Positions 1 to 8,506 of a stretch of 22,573 bases of DNA are shown here, in pieces (positions within the stretch are counted from its first letter, which is position 1; every line of letters starts with the position of its first letter). Below the pieces are notes generated by a model, which was not told the origin of the DNA, made no database searches, and was given only the letters and a program-made list of their open reading frames with translations. The DNA is from Paracoccaceae bacterium (GTDB lineage Bacteria; Pseudomonadota; Alphaproteobacteria; Rhodobacterales; Rhodobacteraceae). The position numbers were made by a program, and so were the translations under genes. Location of the stretch: contig WFQA01000012.1 in the NCBI GenBank assembly GCA_015487255.1, forward strand, positions 1-22,573, written 5' to 3'.

Positions 1-294
1 CAGGTGGTGAAACTGGTAGATAAAGCCGATATGCTCCCGGCGCAGCCTCGTGCGCTCGCGGTCCCGGGCCTGCCCGGCCTGCTGCCCGTCAATCCAGACC
101 CCGCCGGAGGTTGGGCTGTCCAGCAGGCCGGCAATTTGCAACAGGGTGGATTTGCCCGCCCCCGAAGGCGCGATCAACCCAACCACCTCTCCAGCCTGCA
201 GCGCCAGATCAGCCCCGTCCAGCACCTTGATTTCGTTGGGCTTGCCTTCAAAATAGGTTTTTGACAGCCCGCGCAGCTCCAGCACCTTACTCAT
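1..294 (-). CDS. lolD: LolD, ATP-binding subunit of the lipoprotein-releasing ABC transporter (partial, C-terminus outside window)
   Basis: This is the ATPase that powers extraction of outer-membrane lipoproteins from the inner membrane and hands them to LolA. Only the first 98 codons are in the window. The translation shows the Walker A motif APSGAGKST at residues 42-50, then a run leading to the Q-loop YQFHHL at residues 93-98, which fits the LolD/MacB class of small ATPases. The ATG overlaps the end of the upstream permease gene by 8 bp (the permease stop lies at 287-289), so the two are translationally coupled. The signature motif, Walker B and H-loop are outside the window. The neighbouring LolC/E permease makes LolD much more likely than another MacB-type ATPase. 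Confidence 0.93.
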   Translation of the reverse strand, partial: MSKVLELRGLSKTYFEGKPNEIKVLDGADLALQAGEVVGLIAPSGAGKSTLLQIAGLLDSPTSGGVWIDGQQAGQARDRERTRLRREHIGFIYQFHHL

Positions 295-1561
295 AACGCA
301 GCGCCTCGACCGGGGAAAGCCTGGCGGCGTTGCGCGCCGGAATGATGGTGATGGTCAGGCTCAGCCCGAGCGAAATAACCATGGTGGCGATCACATCCTC
401 CCAGCGCAACCGTGCCGGAATTTCGGTAAGAAATTTGATCTCCGGGTTCCAAAGCTGGTTGCCCGTCGCCCACTCCAAAAAGCGCTGAAGGTCAGCGATA
501 TAATAGGCAAAGGAGGTGCCAAGCGCCAGGCCAAACAGGGTGCCGATAATGCCGATCATCGAGCCGCAGATGAAAAATATCCGCATGATGCTGCCTTGCG
601 TCAGCCCCATGGTGCGCAAAATGCCGATATCCCGCCCCTTGTTTTTCACCAGCATCACCAGACCGGAAATAATATTCATCGCCGCAATAAGAACAACCAA
701 TGAGAGAATAATAAACATCACCCGCCGCTCTGTATCCAGCGCGGCCAGAAAGGCCCCGTTGGCGTCCCGCCATGTCCAGACCAGCGCGCCGCCGGAGGCC
801 GCGCGCAGGGCGTCGCGCATCTCGCCAACCTTTTGCGGGTCTTGCACCATAACCTCAATTTCATCGGCCAACCCCTCACGATTAAAGAAACTTTGTGCCT
901 CGGCAAAAGGCATGTATATGCGGGTGCGGTCAATATCAGCCCGCCCGACCTTAAAGATATACATCACCTGATAATCGTTGATCCGTGGCGTGGTTCCAAA
1001 CGGGGTCGCCGCACCATCGGGGGAAATGAGCTGGATGAAATCCCCCACCCGCAGGTTGAGCGCGCGGGCGATACCCTCACCAATCGCCACCCCGTCTTCA
1101 TATTGCTCGATATCACCGCGAAAGCTTTCGGGCCTGGCAATCAGCGGCAGGTCTTTCAAATCCTCCAGGGTTTCACCATAAATCTGCACCCCGGTATTCT
1201 GCCCGTTGGCCGAGGCCATCACCTGCGCCTTGATGATCGGCGCGGCGCGCACCACCCCCTCCACCGCAGCAATCGCGGCGGCCATTTCCGCGTAGTTTTC
1301 AATACTGCGGCTGCGGTTGTTGGCCTGATCATATTCGGCTGAATAAACCGTCACATGCGCGTTCACCCCCAGAATTCTATCGGTGAATTCCTCGCGAAAG
1401 CCGATCATCACCGCCTGCACCACAATCAATGCCGCCACCCCGAGCATCACCCCGATCAGCGCATACCAGGCGATCACCGAAATGCCACCCTCCTGGCGCC
1501 GGGCGCGCAAATAGCGCCAGGCGATGGTCCATTCAAAAGCGGCAAAGGGGCGGGTGCTCAA
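287..1561 (-). CDS. lolC: LolC/LolE-type lipoprotein-releasing transporter permease
   Basis: Inner-membrane permease of the Lol system, partner of LolD. The N-terminus has the family pattern of a cytoplasmic stretch (FEWTIAWRYLRARRQEGG), a first membrane helix (VIAWYALIGVMLGVAALIVV) and the conserved GF-REEF turn. A large periplasmic domain follows, and three membrane helices lie in the last third (from about residue 290 of 424), ending in the typical ARLSPVEALRYE tail. I chose the TTG at 1561. It lies 4 bp beyond the proS stop and has a GAGAGG ribosome-binding site about 8 bases before it; the upstream ATG at 1636 would overlap proS by some 70 bp and add a basic tail unlike the family. Only one permease gene is seen, so the complex may be a homodimer (LolF-like); that is inference. 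The symbol lolC follows common annotation practice for alphaproteobacteria. Confidence 0.92.
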   Translation of the reverse strand: MSTRPFAAFEWTIAWRYLRARRQEGGISVIAWYALIGVMLGVAALIVVQAVMIGFREEFTDRILGVNAHVTVYSAEYDQANNRSRSIENYAEMAAAIAAVEGVVRAAPIIKAQVMASANGQNTGVQIYGETLEDLKDLPLIARPESFRGDIEQYEDGVAIGEGIARALNLRVGDFIQLISPDGAATPFGTTPRINDYQVMYIFKVGRADIDRTRIYMPFAEAQSFFNREGLADEIEVMVQDPQKVGEMRDALRAASGGALVWTWRDANGAFLAALDTERRVMFIILSLVVLIAAMNIISGLVMLVKNKGRDIGILRTMGLTQGSIMRIFFICGSMIGIIGTLFGLALGTSFAYYIADLQRFLEWATGNQLWNPEIKFLTEIPARLRWEDVIATMVISLGLSLTITIIPARNAARLSPVEALRYE

Positions 1562-1565
1562 GGGC

Positions 1566-2903
1566 TTACACCTCTCTATAAATCTGCGCGCAGCGATCCA
1601 GCGCCGCCTCGGGCGACATTTCCTCGCTCTCACCACTGCGCCGGCATGTCAGCTCGACCATGCCATTCTTCAGCCCGCGCGGGCCAACGGTAATGCGCCA
1701 CGGGCAGCCGATCAGGTCCATGGTGGCAAATTTCGCTCCGGCGCGGGTTTCGCGGTCATCATAAAGCGGCTCCAGCCCGCCGCGTTGCAGCCCGTTATAA
1801 AGCTGCTCGCAAACCGCATCGGTCTCCGCCCCGCCCTGCTTGAGGTTGACAATGCCCACCCTGAAAGGGGCAACCGCCTCGGGCCAGATAATGCCGCGCT
1901 CGTCATGGTTGGCCTCGATCAAAGCGCCGATCAACCGCGACACCCCGATCCCGTGGCTGCCCATATGCACCGGCACCGGCTTGCCATCGGGGCTGCTGAC
2001 ACGCGCGTTCATCGCATCGGAATATTTAGTACCGAAATAAAAGATCTGCCCCACCTCGATGCCGCGTGCGCTGCGCTGGCGCTCGGCCGGCACTTTTGCA
2101 AACAGCGCCGCGTCGTGGGTCTCGTCGGTGCGGGCATAGGGGGTTGTGAATTCGTCAAATATACCTTGGCATTGCGCCACATCGTCAAAATCGATCTTCC
2201 GCTCACCAAGGCTCAGCTCGCTGACCGCGCTGTCATAAAACACCTCGGATTCGCCGGTTTCGGCCAGCACCAGAAACTCGTGCGAGTGGTCGCCACCAAT
2301 TGGCCCGGTATCCGCCCGCATCGGCAGCGCCTTCAGCCCCATACGCTCATAAGTGCGCAGGTAGCTGACCAGATGGCGGTTATAGGCGTGCAGCGCGCCG
2401 GCCTCGTCGAGGTCAAAATTATAACCGTCCTTCATGAAAAACTCGCGGCCGCGCATCACGCCAAAGCGCGGGCGCACCTCGTCGCGGAATTTCCACTGAA
2501 TATGGTAAAGCGTCAGCGGCAATTCTTTATAGGAATTCACCGAATTGCGGAAAATATCGGTGATCAGCTCTTCGTTGGTCGGGCCATAGAGCAGGTCGCG
2601 CCCGTGGCGGTCCTTTATGCGTAGCATTTCCTCGCCGTAATCCTCATAGCGGCCGGATTCGCGCCACAGATCGGCGGTTTGCAAAGTGGGCATCAGCATC
2701 GGAATATGCCCGGCGCGCTGCTGCTCCTCATGCACGATATTTTCCAGCATGCGCAACACCTTGAAGCCGAGCGGCAGCCAGCTATATATTCCCGCCGCGC
2801 TTTGGCGGATCATCCCGGCGCGCAGCATCAACTGGTGGCTGGCGATTTTGGCATCCGCCGGGTTTTCCTTCAAAACAGGCAGGAAATAACGAGAAAGACG
2901 CAT
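1566..2903 (-). CDS. proS: Prolyl-tRNA synthetase, short form without the large editing insertion
   Basis: Charges tRNA-Pro with proline in the cytoplasm. The 445-residue length matches the short ProS of alphaproteobacteria, which lacks the roughly 180-residue editing insertion of the E. coli enzyme. Visible class II synthetase signs are the N-terminal MRLSRYFLPVLKENPADA, a motif 2 region at about residues 135-160 (FRDEVRPRFGVMRGREFFMK) and motif 3 (GIGVSRLIGALIEANHD) near residues 315-335. The C-terminal part (from about 340) is the anticodon-binding domain, with VGIVNLKQGG and DDRETRAGAKFATMDLIG. The ATG has a GGAG about 10 bases upstream. It is the first gene of a proS-lolC-lolD run. Without an editing domain, clearance of mischarged alanyl-tRNA-Pro must depend on a free-standing deacylase elsewhere; that is known for the family, not seen here. 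Confidence 0.97.
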   Translation of the reverse strand: MRLSRYFLPVLKENPADAKIASHQLMLRAGMIRQSAAGIYSWLPLGFKVLRMLENIVHEEQQRAGHIPMLMPTLQTADLWRESGRYEDYGEEMLRIKDRHGRDLLYGPTNEELITDIFRNSVNSYKELPLTLYHIQWKFRDEVRPRFGVMRGREFFMKDGYNFDLDEAGALHAYNRHLVSYLRTYERMGLKALPMRADTGPIGGDHSHEFLVLAETGESEVFYDSAVSELSLGERKIDFDDVAQCQGIFDEFTTPYARTDETHDAALFAKVPAERQRSARGIEVGQIFYFGTKYSDAMNARVSSPDGKPVPVHMGSHGIGVSRLIGALIEANHDERGIIWPEAVAPFRVGIVNLKQGGAETDAVCEQLYNGLQRGGLEPLYDDRETRAGAKFATMDLIGCPWRITVGPRGLKNGMVELTCRRSGESEEMSPEAALDRCAQIYREV

Positions 2904-3128
2904 AAGATAAACTCCGGTTCAGCAATTTATCCCGGTTTAGGCCATGCAAGGGTTGCACGCAACGATCACTTCCCAAATCCCGCAGTTTTCCTTTGCAGAA
3001 TCACGGGTCTTGGGCTAATAATCGCTCAGATCATGCGAGATGGTTGCCACAATGTTAACCGGCAATCCCCGTGATCTGGCGTTTGACCGCTCAGCAAGCT
3101 GGCTCAAGCCTCAGGGAGAAATATAAAG

Positions 3129-3153
3129 CGGCTCGCCTTTGCGGGCCGTTTTT
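3129..3153 (-). terminator. Hairpin at the end of ppx, probable bidirectional terminator
   Basis: An 8-bp stem (CGGCTCGC at 3129-3136 with GCGGGCCG at 3141-3148, one G-T wobble) closes over a CTTT loop. On the plus strand it is followed by TTTTT. On the minus strand, where ppx ends at 3152-3154, it is followed by GCTTTATATTT, a weaker U-tract. It directly abuts the ppx stop codon, so it most likely ends the nadK-to-ppx transcript. Confidence 0.7.
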
Positions 3154-4600
3154 ATGTGGTGGCGATATGTGGCGTTGCCTCGATCGCCTTTGCCAGCGCC
3201 TGCAACCGCTTGTCGATGACCTCCCCCGCCAGCGCCTTTGCCTTGCCGTGCAGATGCAGGGTGAGCCGGCCATTGGCCAGATGCAGCGCGGTGCTTTTCA
3301 GCATCACCATTTCAGCGCCCGATATCATCGCCCCAAGCCGCATGGCCAGCCCCAGATGGCGGGCGGTTTTGGCCTGATCCTCCGCCAACAGCGCCAAAGC
3401 GGCATGGCGCGCCTCTCCGCCGGATTTATAGCGATGCCGCATTGCCAGCGCCAGAAACAACCGCCCCATATGGTCAATTCCGCCCATATTGGCGCGGGTG
3501 ACAGTCTCAAAGCACATATCGGCGCGATAATCGGGGTGGGCGCGCCAGGTGGTATCATGCAACAGGCAGGCGGCCTGCACCAGGCGCTGGTCGGCCTTGG
3601 CAAACAGCCCGTTCAGCCAGTTGTAAAGCGCATCGCCAAAGCCGGGAAAGCGGGCATTGCTGGCCTCCATATAGCGGCAGGCCTCGATCAGCGGGTCGCG
3701 CTGGCGCAGGGCCACGGGCATCGCCTCATAAAGCAGCCCCTCGCGAATCCCATAGCTGGAAATGGCGATTTTTGCGGGCTGCAAAACCCCGATAAGCCCC
3801 TGCATAACCTGCGCGGCCAGCGGCAGCAGCTTGAGCCGGGCCATCGAGGTGTCGGTCAGGCCCGTCAGGGTTTCAGCACTTTGCTCTGCCACCCAGTTTG
3901 CGGTTTCCAGCATTTCTGCCGGTTCGATCTGGTATTCGTGCAACACATGCAGCGGATAGCCGCGCCGCGCCATATCCAGCCGCGCCATGGCCCGCCATGA
4001 GCCGCCGACCAAAAACAGCGGCTCAGCCTGCGGCACAGAAATTTTTACAGCGATTTCATTGATCGACCCGCGAATATGCCCCGGCAGATCCCCGTTATGA
4101 TCCATCAGTTTCAGCGGCCCCAGCGCCGAGGTGCCCCGCGCGCCCACCGCTCCGTTTTGCAGCCGGGCCAGCTCCAGCGAGGCGCCGCCGATATCACAGA
4201 CCAGCCCATCCGCCCCCGGCCAGCCCAGCAGCACGCCTTGCGCCGAAAGCCGCGCCTCCTCCTCGCCACTGGCCACATGAAGCGAGATGCCGGTTTCACG
4301 CATTACCTCTTGGCAAAAATCGGCCCCGTCGCTGGCTTCACGCACCGCCGCGGTGGCCACGGTGGATATTTTCTCAACCCCCATATGTTGCAGCAACAGC
4401 GCAAAGCGCTTGAGCGCCGCCAGGGCGCGCAAACGGCCATCGGGCGAAAGCAGGCCGGTTTTGCCCAGCCCCCGCCCCAGCCCGCACATGACCTTTTCAT
4501 TGAAAAAGTAAGCCGGAGAGCGCGCCGCCCCGTCAAACACCACCAGCCGGACCGAATTGGACCCGACATCGATCACCCCGACCCGGCTAATCATACTCAT
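3152..4600 (-). CDS. ppx: Exopolyphosphatase / guanosine pentaphosphatase (Ppx/GppA family)
   Basis: Member of the ASKHA-fold Ppx/GppA family that hydrolyses terminal phosphates of polyphosphate or converts pppGpp to ppGpp. The phosphate-1 motif GVIDVGSNSVRLVVFDG is at residues 8-24. TVATAAVREASDG (about residues 80-92), the glycine-rich DIGGASLEL (about 141-149) and GGSWRAMARLD (about 205) follow. The C-terminal half, with DTTWRAHPDYRAD and HMGRLFLALAMRHRYK, resembles the HD-like helical domain of Ppx enzymes. At 482 aa it is close to the usual ~500. It is the last gene of the operon, directly after ppk, so polyphosphate synthesis and breakdown are made from one transcript. The start is one of two ATGs (4600 or 4594), with no strong ribosome-binding site, at the edge of a 16-bp tandem repeat. 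Which substrate dominates cannot be read from the sequence. Confidence 0.94.
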   Translation of the reverse strand: MSMISRVGVIDVGSNSVRLVVFDGAARSPAYFFNEKVMCGLGRGLGKTGLLSPDGRLRALAALKRFALLLQHMGVEKISTVATAAVREASDGADFCQEVMRETGISLHVASGEEEARLSAQGVLLGWPGADGLVCDIGGASLELARLQNGAVGARGTSALGPLKLMDHNGDLPGHIRGSINEIAVKISVPQAEPLFLVGGSWRAMARLDMARRGYPLHVLHEYQIEPAEMLETANWVAEQSAETLTGLTDTSMARLKLLPLAAQVMQGLIGVLQPAKIAISSYGIREGLLYEAMPVALRQRDPLIEACRYMEASNARFPGFGDALYNWLNGLFAKADQRLVQAACLLHDTTWRAHPDYRADMCFETVTRANMGGIDHMGRLFLALAMRHRYKSGGEARHAALALLAEDQAKTARHLGLAMRLGAMISGAEMVMLKSTALHLANGRLTLHLHGKAKALAGEVIDKRLQALAKAIEATPHIATT

Positions 4601-4638
4601 GGGTCATCATGTTCATGGGTCATCATGTTCATGGGTCA
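4598..4638. repeat. 16-bp tandem repeat, about 2.6 copies, across the ppk stop and ppx start
   Basis: The unit CATGGGTCATCATGTT occurs at 4598-4613 and 4614-4629, with a partial third copy (CATGGGTCA) at 4630-4638. It encodes the last residues of Ppk (THEHDDP), contains its stop codon and reaches the first ATG of ppx. The unit is not a multiple of three, so gain or loss of a copy would change the Ppk tail and the ppk-ppx spacing. Confidence 0.93.
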
Positions 4639-6778
4639 ACCTCGGCGCATCTTTGGCCCCGGCGGCCCCACGGCCCGAAAGCGAGGGGTTTTCCATGAAA
4701 AACCGGTGGCAGGAAAACAGTTTATCGCCTTGGTGGCGGTGGTAGCTGCCATCTCCGCGCAGCACCCAGCTTTGCGCGGTATCGGCCAGATTGGCGGCCA
4801 TGATCTGCTCGATAATCTGCGCATGCACGGTTTTGTTCTTGATCGGCACCAGCGTTTCCACCCGCCAGTTCAGGTTGCGCCCCATCCAGTCAGCGCTGGA
4901 GATATAGACCCGTGCCCTGGCGCTTGGCAGCCCGTGGCCGTTGCCAAAACAGGCGATTCGCGAATGCTCCAAAAACCGCCCGACCACCGATTTGACCCGG
5001 ATATTTTCCGACAGGCCCTTCACCCCCGGCCGCAAGCCGCAAATGCCGCGCACCACCAGATCAACCCGCACCCCGGCCTGTGAGGCCTGATAAAGCGCGT
5101 CGATCATCTCCGGCTCGATCAGCGCATTCATCTTGGCCCAGATCGCCGCCTTGCGCCCGGCTTTGGCGTGGCTGATCTCGGCTTCGATATTTTCCAGTAA
5201 GGTGGATTTCAGGGTCAGCGGCGCAACCGCCAGCCCTTCCAGCTTTTCCGGCGGGGCATAGCCCGAAACATAGTTGAAAACCTTGGTCGCATCGCGCCCC
5301 AGCGCCTTGTCACAGGTGAAAAGCGAAAGATCGGTGTAAAAATTGGCGGTGACAGGGTGGTAATTGCCGGTGCCAAAATGGGTATAGGTGGCCAGCTTCT
5401 TGCCCTCGCGCCGCACCACGGTGGAGATTTTGGCATGGGTTTTCCAGTCAATGAAGCCATAAACCACCGTGGCCCCGGCCCGCTCCAGCATCCTTGAGAG
5501 CCGGATATTGGCCGCCTCGTCAAACCGCGCCTTCAGCTCCACCACCGCGGTCACCGATTTGCCCGCCTCGGCCGCCGCAACCAGTGCCGCCACAATCGGG
5601 CTGTCGCGGCTGGTGCGATAAAGCGTTTGCTTGATCGCCACCACATCCGGGTCATGCGCCGCCTGCTCCAGAAACTCGACCACGGTGTTGAAGGTTTCAT
5701 AAGGGTGGTGCAGCAGCATATCCTTTTGCCGCAGTGCCGCGAAAATATCACCCGAATTATCCTGCACCCGCTCGGGAACGCGCGGGGTAAAGGGCGTCCA
5801 GAGCAGGTCGGGGCGCGTGGGCAATATCAGCTCGGCAAGGTCATCCATGCCGATCAGCCCGTCGGTTTCGATCACCTCGTCGGCTTTCACCCCGGTTTCG
5901 CGCAGAATCGTATCACGCAGCTCATCCGGCGCATTGGCGGTGATTTTCATGCGGATCACCTTGCCCCTTTTACGCCGCTTCAACGCGGTTTCAAACTCGC
6001 GCACGAGGTCCTCGGCCTCTTCCTCCAACTCAAGGTCGCTATCACGCAGCACCCGAAACGCACAGCGGCCCTGCAGCTTGTAGCCGGGAAACAGCTCAGC
6101 CACAAACAGCTCCAGCAGCGCTTCGAGCGGCAAAAACCGCAACGCGCCATCTTGGGCATCGGCCAGTTGGTAAAAGCGCGGAATTTGCGCCGGCACCGGC
6201 AAAAGCGCATTGAGCCTGGGCTTGCTGCCCTTGCGCTTGAGCTGCAGGGCCAGCGCAAACCCCCCCGAGCCGATAAAGGGAAACGGGTGCGCCGGGTCAA
6301 GCGCGATCGGGGTCAGGATCGGGAAAACCTGATCGATGAAGGTCTGGCTCAGGGTTTTCCGGTCCTCCCGCGTCACCTCGTCCGGGCCAAGGATCAGGAT
6401 GTTTTCGGCTTTCAGTGCCTCGCGCAGCTGGCGCCATGTGGCCTGCTGCTCCGCCATCAGGCCCCGCACGTTTTCATTGATCTTTTCCAGTTGCGCCAAT
6501 GGTGTCAGCCCGTCAGCCGAGACCAGCCCGATCCCCTCGCGGCACATTTCGCGCAACCCCGCCACCCGCACGGTGAAAAACTCGTCCAGATTGGTGGCCG
6601 AGATCGCCAGAAAGCGCACCCGCTCCAGCAGGGGCACGCTTGGGTTGCCCGCCTCCTCCAGCACCCGCCAGTTAAAGGCCAGCCAGGAAAGCTCGCGGTT
6701 GATAAACCGCGCCGGGCCGGCCACCGGCAGCGAAACCGTGGCCGGCACAGGCCCGTTGAGGAAATCGGCATCAACCAT
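4613..6778 (-). CDS. ppk: Polyphosphate kinase 1
   Basis: Makes inorganic polyphosphate from ATP reversibly, at the membrane or cytoplasm. The N-terminal domain (RFINRELSWLAFNWRVLEEA, about residues 25-45) and the following four-helix CHAD-like/N-domain region are typical of PPK1. The catalytic half contains THAKISTVVRREG and then YTHFGTGNYHP. The two histidines are 19 residues apart, exactly as His435 and His454 of E. coli PPK; the first, near residue 448, corresponds to the autophosphorylated one. The C-terminal region has SRIACFGNGHG and YISSADWMGRNLNWRVE. The length of about 721 aa is normal. I chose the ATG at 6778; a TTG at 6784 is an alternative. Either start overlaps the end of hdaA (stop at 6771-6773), so translation is coupled. 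The C-terminal tail is shaped by a tandem repeat. Confidence 0.97.
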   Translation of the reverse strand: MVDADFLNGPVPATVSLPVAGPARFINRELSWLAFNWRVLEEAGNPSVPLLERVRFLAISATNLDEFFTVRVAGLREMCREGIGLVSADGLTPLAQLEKINENVRGLMAEQQATWRQLREALKAENILILGPDEVTREDRKTLSQTFIDQVFPILTPIALDPAHPFPFIGSGGFALALQLKRKGSKPRLNALLPVPAQIPRFYQLADAQDGALRFLPLEALLELFVAELFPGYKLQGRCAFRVLRDSDLELEEEAEDLVREFETALKRRKRGKVIRMKITANAPDELRDTILRETGVKADEVIETDGLIGMDDLAELILPTRPDLLWTPFTPRVPERVQDNSGDIFAALRQKDMLLHHPYETFNTVVEFLEQAAHDPDVVAIKQTLYRTSRDSPIVAALVAAAEAGKSVTAVVELKARFDEAANIRLSRMLERAGATVVYGFIDWKTHAKISTVVRREGKKLATYTHFGTGNYHPVTANFYTDLSLFTCDKALGRDATKVFNYVSGYAPPEKLEGLAVAPLTLKSTLLENIEAEISHAKAGRKAAIWAKMNALIEPEMIDALYQASQAGVRVDLVVRGICGLRPGVKGLSENIRVKSVVGRFLEHSRIACFGNGHGLPSARARVYISSADWMGRNLNWRVETLVPIKNKTVHAQIIEQIMAANLADTAQSWVLRGDGSYHRHQGDKLFSCHRFFMENPSLSGRGAAGAKDAPRLTHEHDDP

Positions 6779-7433
6779 CGCCAAGCCCGCTCAGATAGGC
6801 CGAGGCAAAACGCACCGAAAGCGGCTTTCGGGCCGCCAATGCCGCTTTGTCGAGCGCCTTGACCAGTGCATTGACCTCAGCATAAGAGCGGCCCACCCGC
6901 TTCAGCAGATAGGCGATGAGCTTGGGCGAAACCTCCAACTGCCGGTCATCAAACAGTTTTACCATGATCATCGATAGCAGCGTATCATCCGGGGCATCCA
7001 GCGCCACAACCGGCACCGATTGCAGCCGCGAGCGCAGGTCCGGCAAGGCCAGCTCCCAGCGCGACGGGGCCTGTTTGCCGGTGAGCAGCAAAGCCCCCTT
7101 TGAGGTGTTCATCGTGTTGTAAACATGGAATAATACTTCTTCATTGCCCGCGATCCCGTCCACATCCTCCACCACCAGCGCCGCGGCGGCATCCGCCAGT
7201 TGCAGATCACGGGCGGGTATGATGCGCGCCCCGCTCATCGCCGCCCAGACATGGGCAAGATGGGTTTTGCCGCTGCCCTCGGGGCCAACCAGCGCCAGCC
7301 TGCCATCGGGCCAGCGCGCCCAGCCATCCAACTGCGCCACCGCCAGCCCATTGCAGGGCGCAACAAAAAAATCGTCCCGCCCGAGGGCCTGGCGCACCGG
7401 CAGATCTAGCACCAATTGTTTGACAACGCTCAT
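6771..7433 (-). CDS. hdaA: HdaA, DnaA-related regulator of replication initiation
   Basis: Hda-type protein that binds the DNA sliding clamp and stimulates ATP hydrolysis by DnaA, preventing re-initiation. The clamp-binding peptide QLVLDLP is at residues 6-12, a Walker A motif GPEGSGKT at 50-57 and a Walker B-like ALVVEDVDG at about 85-93. The rest matches the AAA+ module of DnaA without its DNA-binding domain IV. At 220 aa it is the usual size for alphaproteobacterial HdaA. The start ATG overlaps the stop of the upstream membrane protein gene by 4 bp (ATGA), and its own end overlaps the start of ppk. This places replication control and polyphosphate synthesis under one transcript. Confidence 0.94.
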   Translation of the reverse strand: MSVVKQLVLDLPVRQALGRDDFFVAPCNGLAVAQLDGWARWPDGRLALVGPEGSGKTHLAHVWAAMSGARIIPARDLQLADAAAALVVEDVDGIAGNEEVLFHVYNTMNTSKGALLLTGKQAPSRWELALPDLRSRLQSVPVVALDAPDDTLLSMIMVKLFDDRQLEVSPKLIAYLLKRVGRSYAEVNALVKALDKAALAARKPLSVRFASAYLSGLGDG

Positions 7434-8500
7434 TCTTCCTCCGGGGCTTGCGGGCCTTTATAGAGCGGGCCATCCATATATTGCTGCATCAAAAACCGCC
7501 CCAGCACCCCGATACTGGCCGCCACCGGCACCGCGATCAGCAGCCCGGTAAAGCCCAGCAAAGTGCCAAAAGCCGAGAGCGAGAACATCAGCCAGACCGG
7601 GTGCAGCCCCACCGACCCCCCCACCAGCTTGGGGGTAAGAAAATTGCCTTCAACAAATTGCCCGATCACAAATATGCCCGCCACCACCGCAATCCAGATC
7701 GGTTGATCCCAGAACTGAAACAGCGCCACACCAATGGAAAGCCCGCCACCGATGATCGACCCGACAAAGGGGATAAAAGAGATGATCCCGGCGATCAGCC
7801 CGATCACTGCGCCGAATTGCAAGCCGACCAACACCAGCGAGATGGCATAAAAACTGCCCAGAATGATGCTGACCGTAAGCTGCCCGCGCACAAACCCGGC
7901 CAGCACTTTATCAATATCGCGCGCCAAACGGCGGATGGTCGGGGCGTGCTCGCGCGGCAACCATATGTCGATTTTGGCCACCAGCCGGTCCCAGTCATAA
8001 AGCAAATAAAAGGAAACCACCGGCGTAACCACCAGCAGGATCAGAAAATCAAGCACCGCCAATGAGGAGTTAAGCACCCCGTTGACCAGCGCCGCGCCTT
8101 GATCATTCAGCAGGTTTTGCAGCGAGAGCAGCCCCCGGCGCAGCATCGAATCTTCCACGAATATCTGCGGAAAGCGCTCGCCAAGCCAGTTTTGAAACTG
8201 CGCCACCAGTTCCGGGGCCGAGCGCGCCAGGCCAACAAGCTGGTCAATCAGCAGCGGCAGGATAAGCACCAGCGCCAAAACAAAGATCAGCGCGGTGAAA
8301 AGCGATATCACCACCGTGGCCCAGACCCTGGAAAAACCCATTTTTTCCAGACGGTCCGCCAATGGATCAAGAAAATAGGCAATCGCCGCCCCGGCAATAT
8401 AGGGCAGCAGCGCGCCGCCCAGTATCCAGAATACCGCGATCAGCACGAGGGCGGTGATCCCCCACCATTTTAATTGTTTTTTGCTACTCAGGCCCATCAT
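7430..8500 (-). CDS. AI-2E/PerM-family inner-membrane transport protein
   Basis: Polytopic membrane protein of the AI-2E transporter family (PF01594, formerly UPF0118/PerM). It has an N-terminal hydrophobic pair (ALVLIAVFWILGGALLPYIAGAAIAYFL), a second pair before residue 85, a central amphipathic stretch (RSAPELVAQFQNWLGERFPQIF) and then at least four more helices. Family-type segments are PVVSFYLLYDWDRL (about residue 155), FVRGQLTVSIILGSFYAISL and the GLIAGIISFIPFVGSIIGG loop. The 356 aa are typical. Members have been linked to autoinducer-2 export or Na+/H+ antiport, so the substrate is unknown here. Two adjacent ATGs (8500 and 8497) are possible; the AGGAG before them is better spaced for the second. 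It sits 6 bp after nadK and overlaps hdaA by 4 bp. Confidence 0.9.
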   Translation of the reverse strand: MMGLSSKKQLKWWGITALVLIAVFWILGGALLPYIAGAAIAYFLDPLADRLEKMGFSRVWATVVISLFTALIFVLALVLILPLLIDQLVGLARSAPELVAQFQNWLGERFPQIFVEDSMLRRGLLSLQNLLNDQGAALVNGVLNSSLAVLDFLILLVVTPVVSFYLLYDWDRLVAKIDIWLPREHAPTIRRLARDIDKVLAGFVRGQLTVSIILGSFYAISLVLVGLQFGAVIGLIAGIISFIPFVGSIIGGGLSIGVALFQFWDQPIWIAVVAGIFVIGQFVEGNFLTPKLVGGSVGLHPVWLMFSLSAFGTLLGFTGLLIAVPVAASIGVLGRFLMQQYMDGPLYKGPQAPEEE

Positions 8501-8506
8501 GCGCTC

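Noticed and set aside
287..1636. ATG at 1636 as the lolC start
   Set aside because: Would overlap proS by about 70 bp and add a 25-residue Arg-rich tail foreign to the family; TTG at 1561 with GAGAGG upstream fits better.
1524..2624. Long plus-strand open frame (366 codons) over proS
   Set aside because: It is the antisense shadow of proS, has no family features and is rich in His/Arg/Ala as expected of a complementary frame in GC-rich DNA.
5627..6862. Long plus-strand open frame (411 codons) over ppk and hdaA
   Set aside because: Antisense shadow; composition unlike a protein and no ribosome-binding site, while the minus strand encodes clear Ppk and HdaA.
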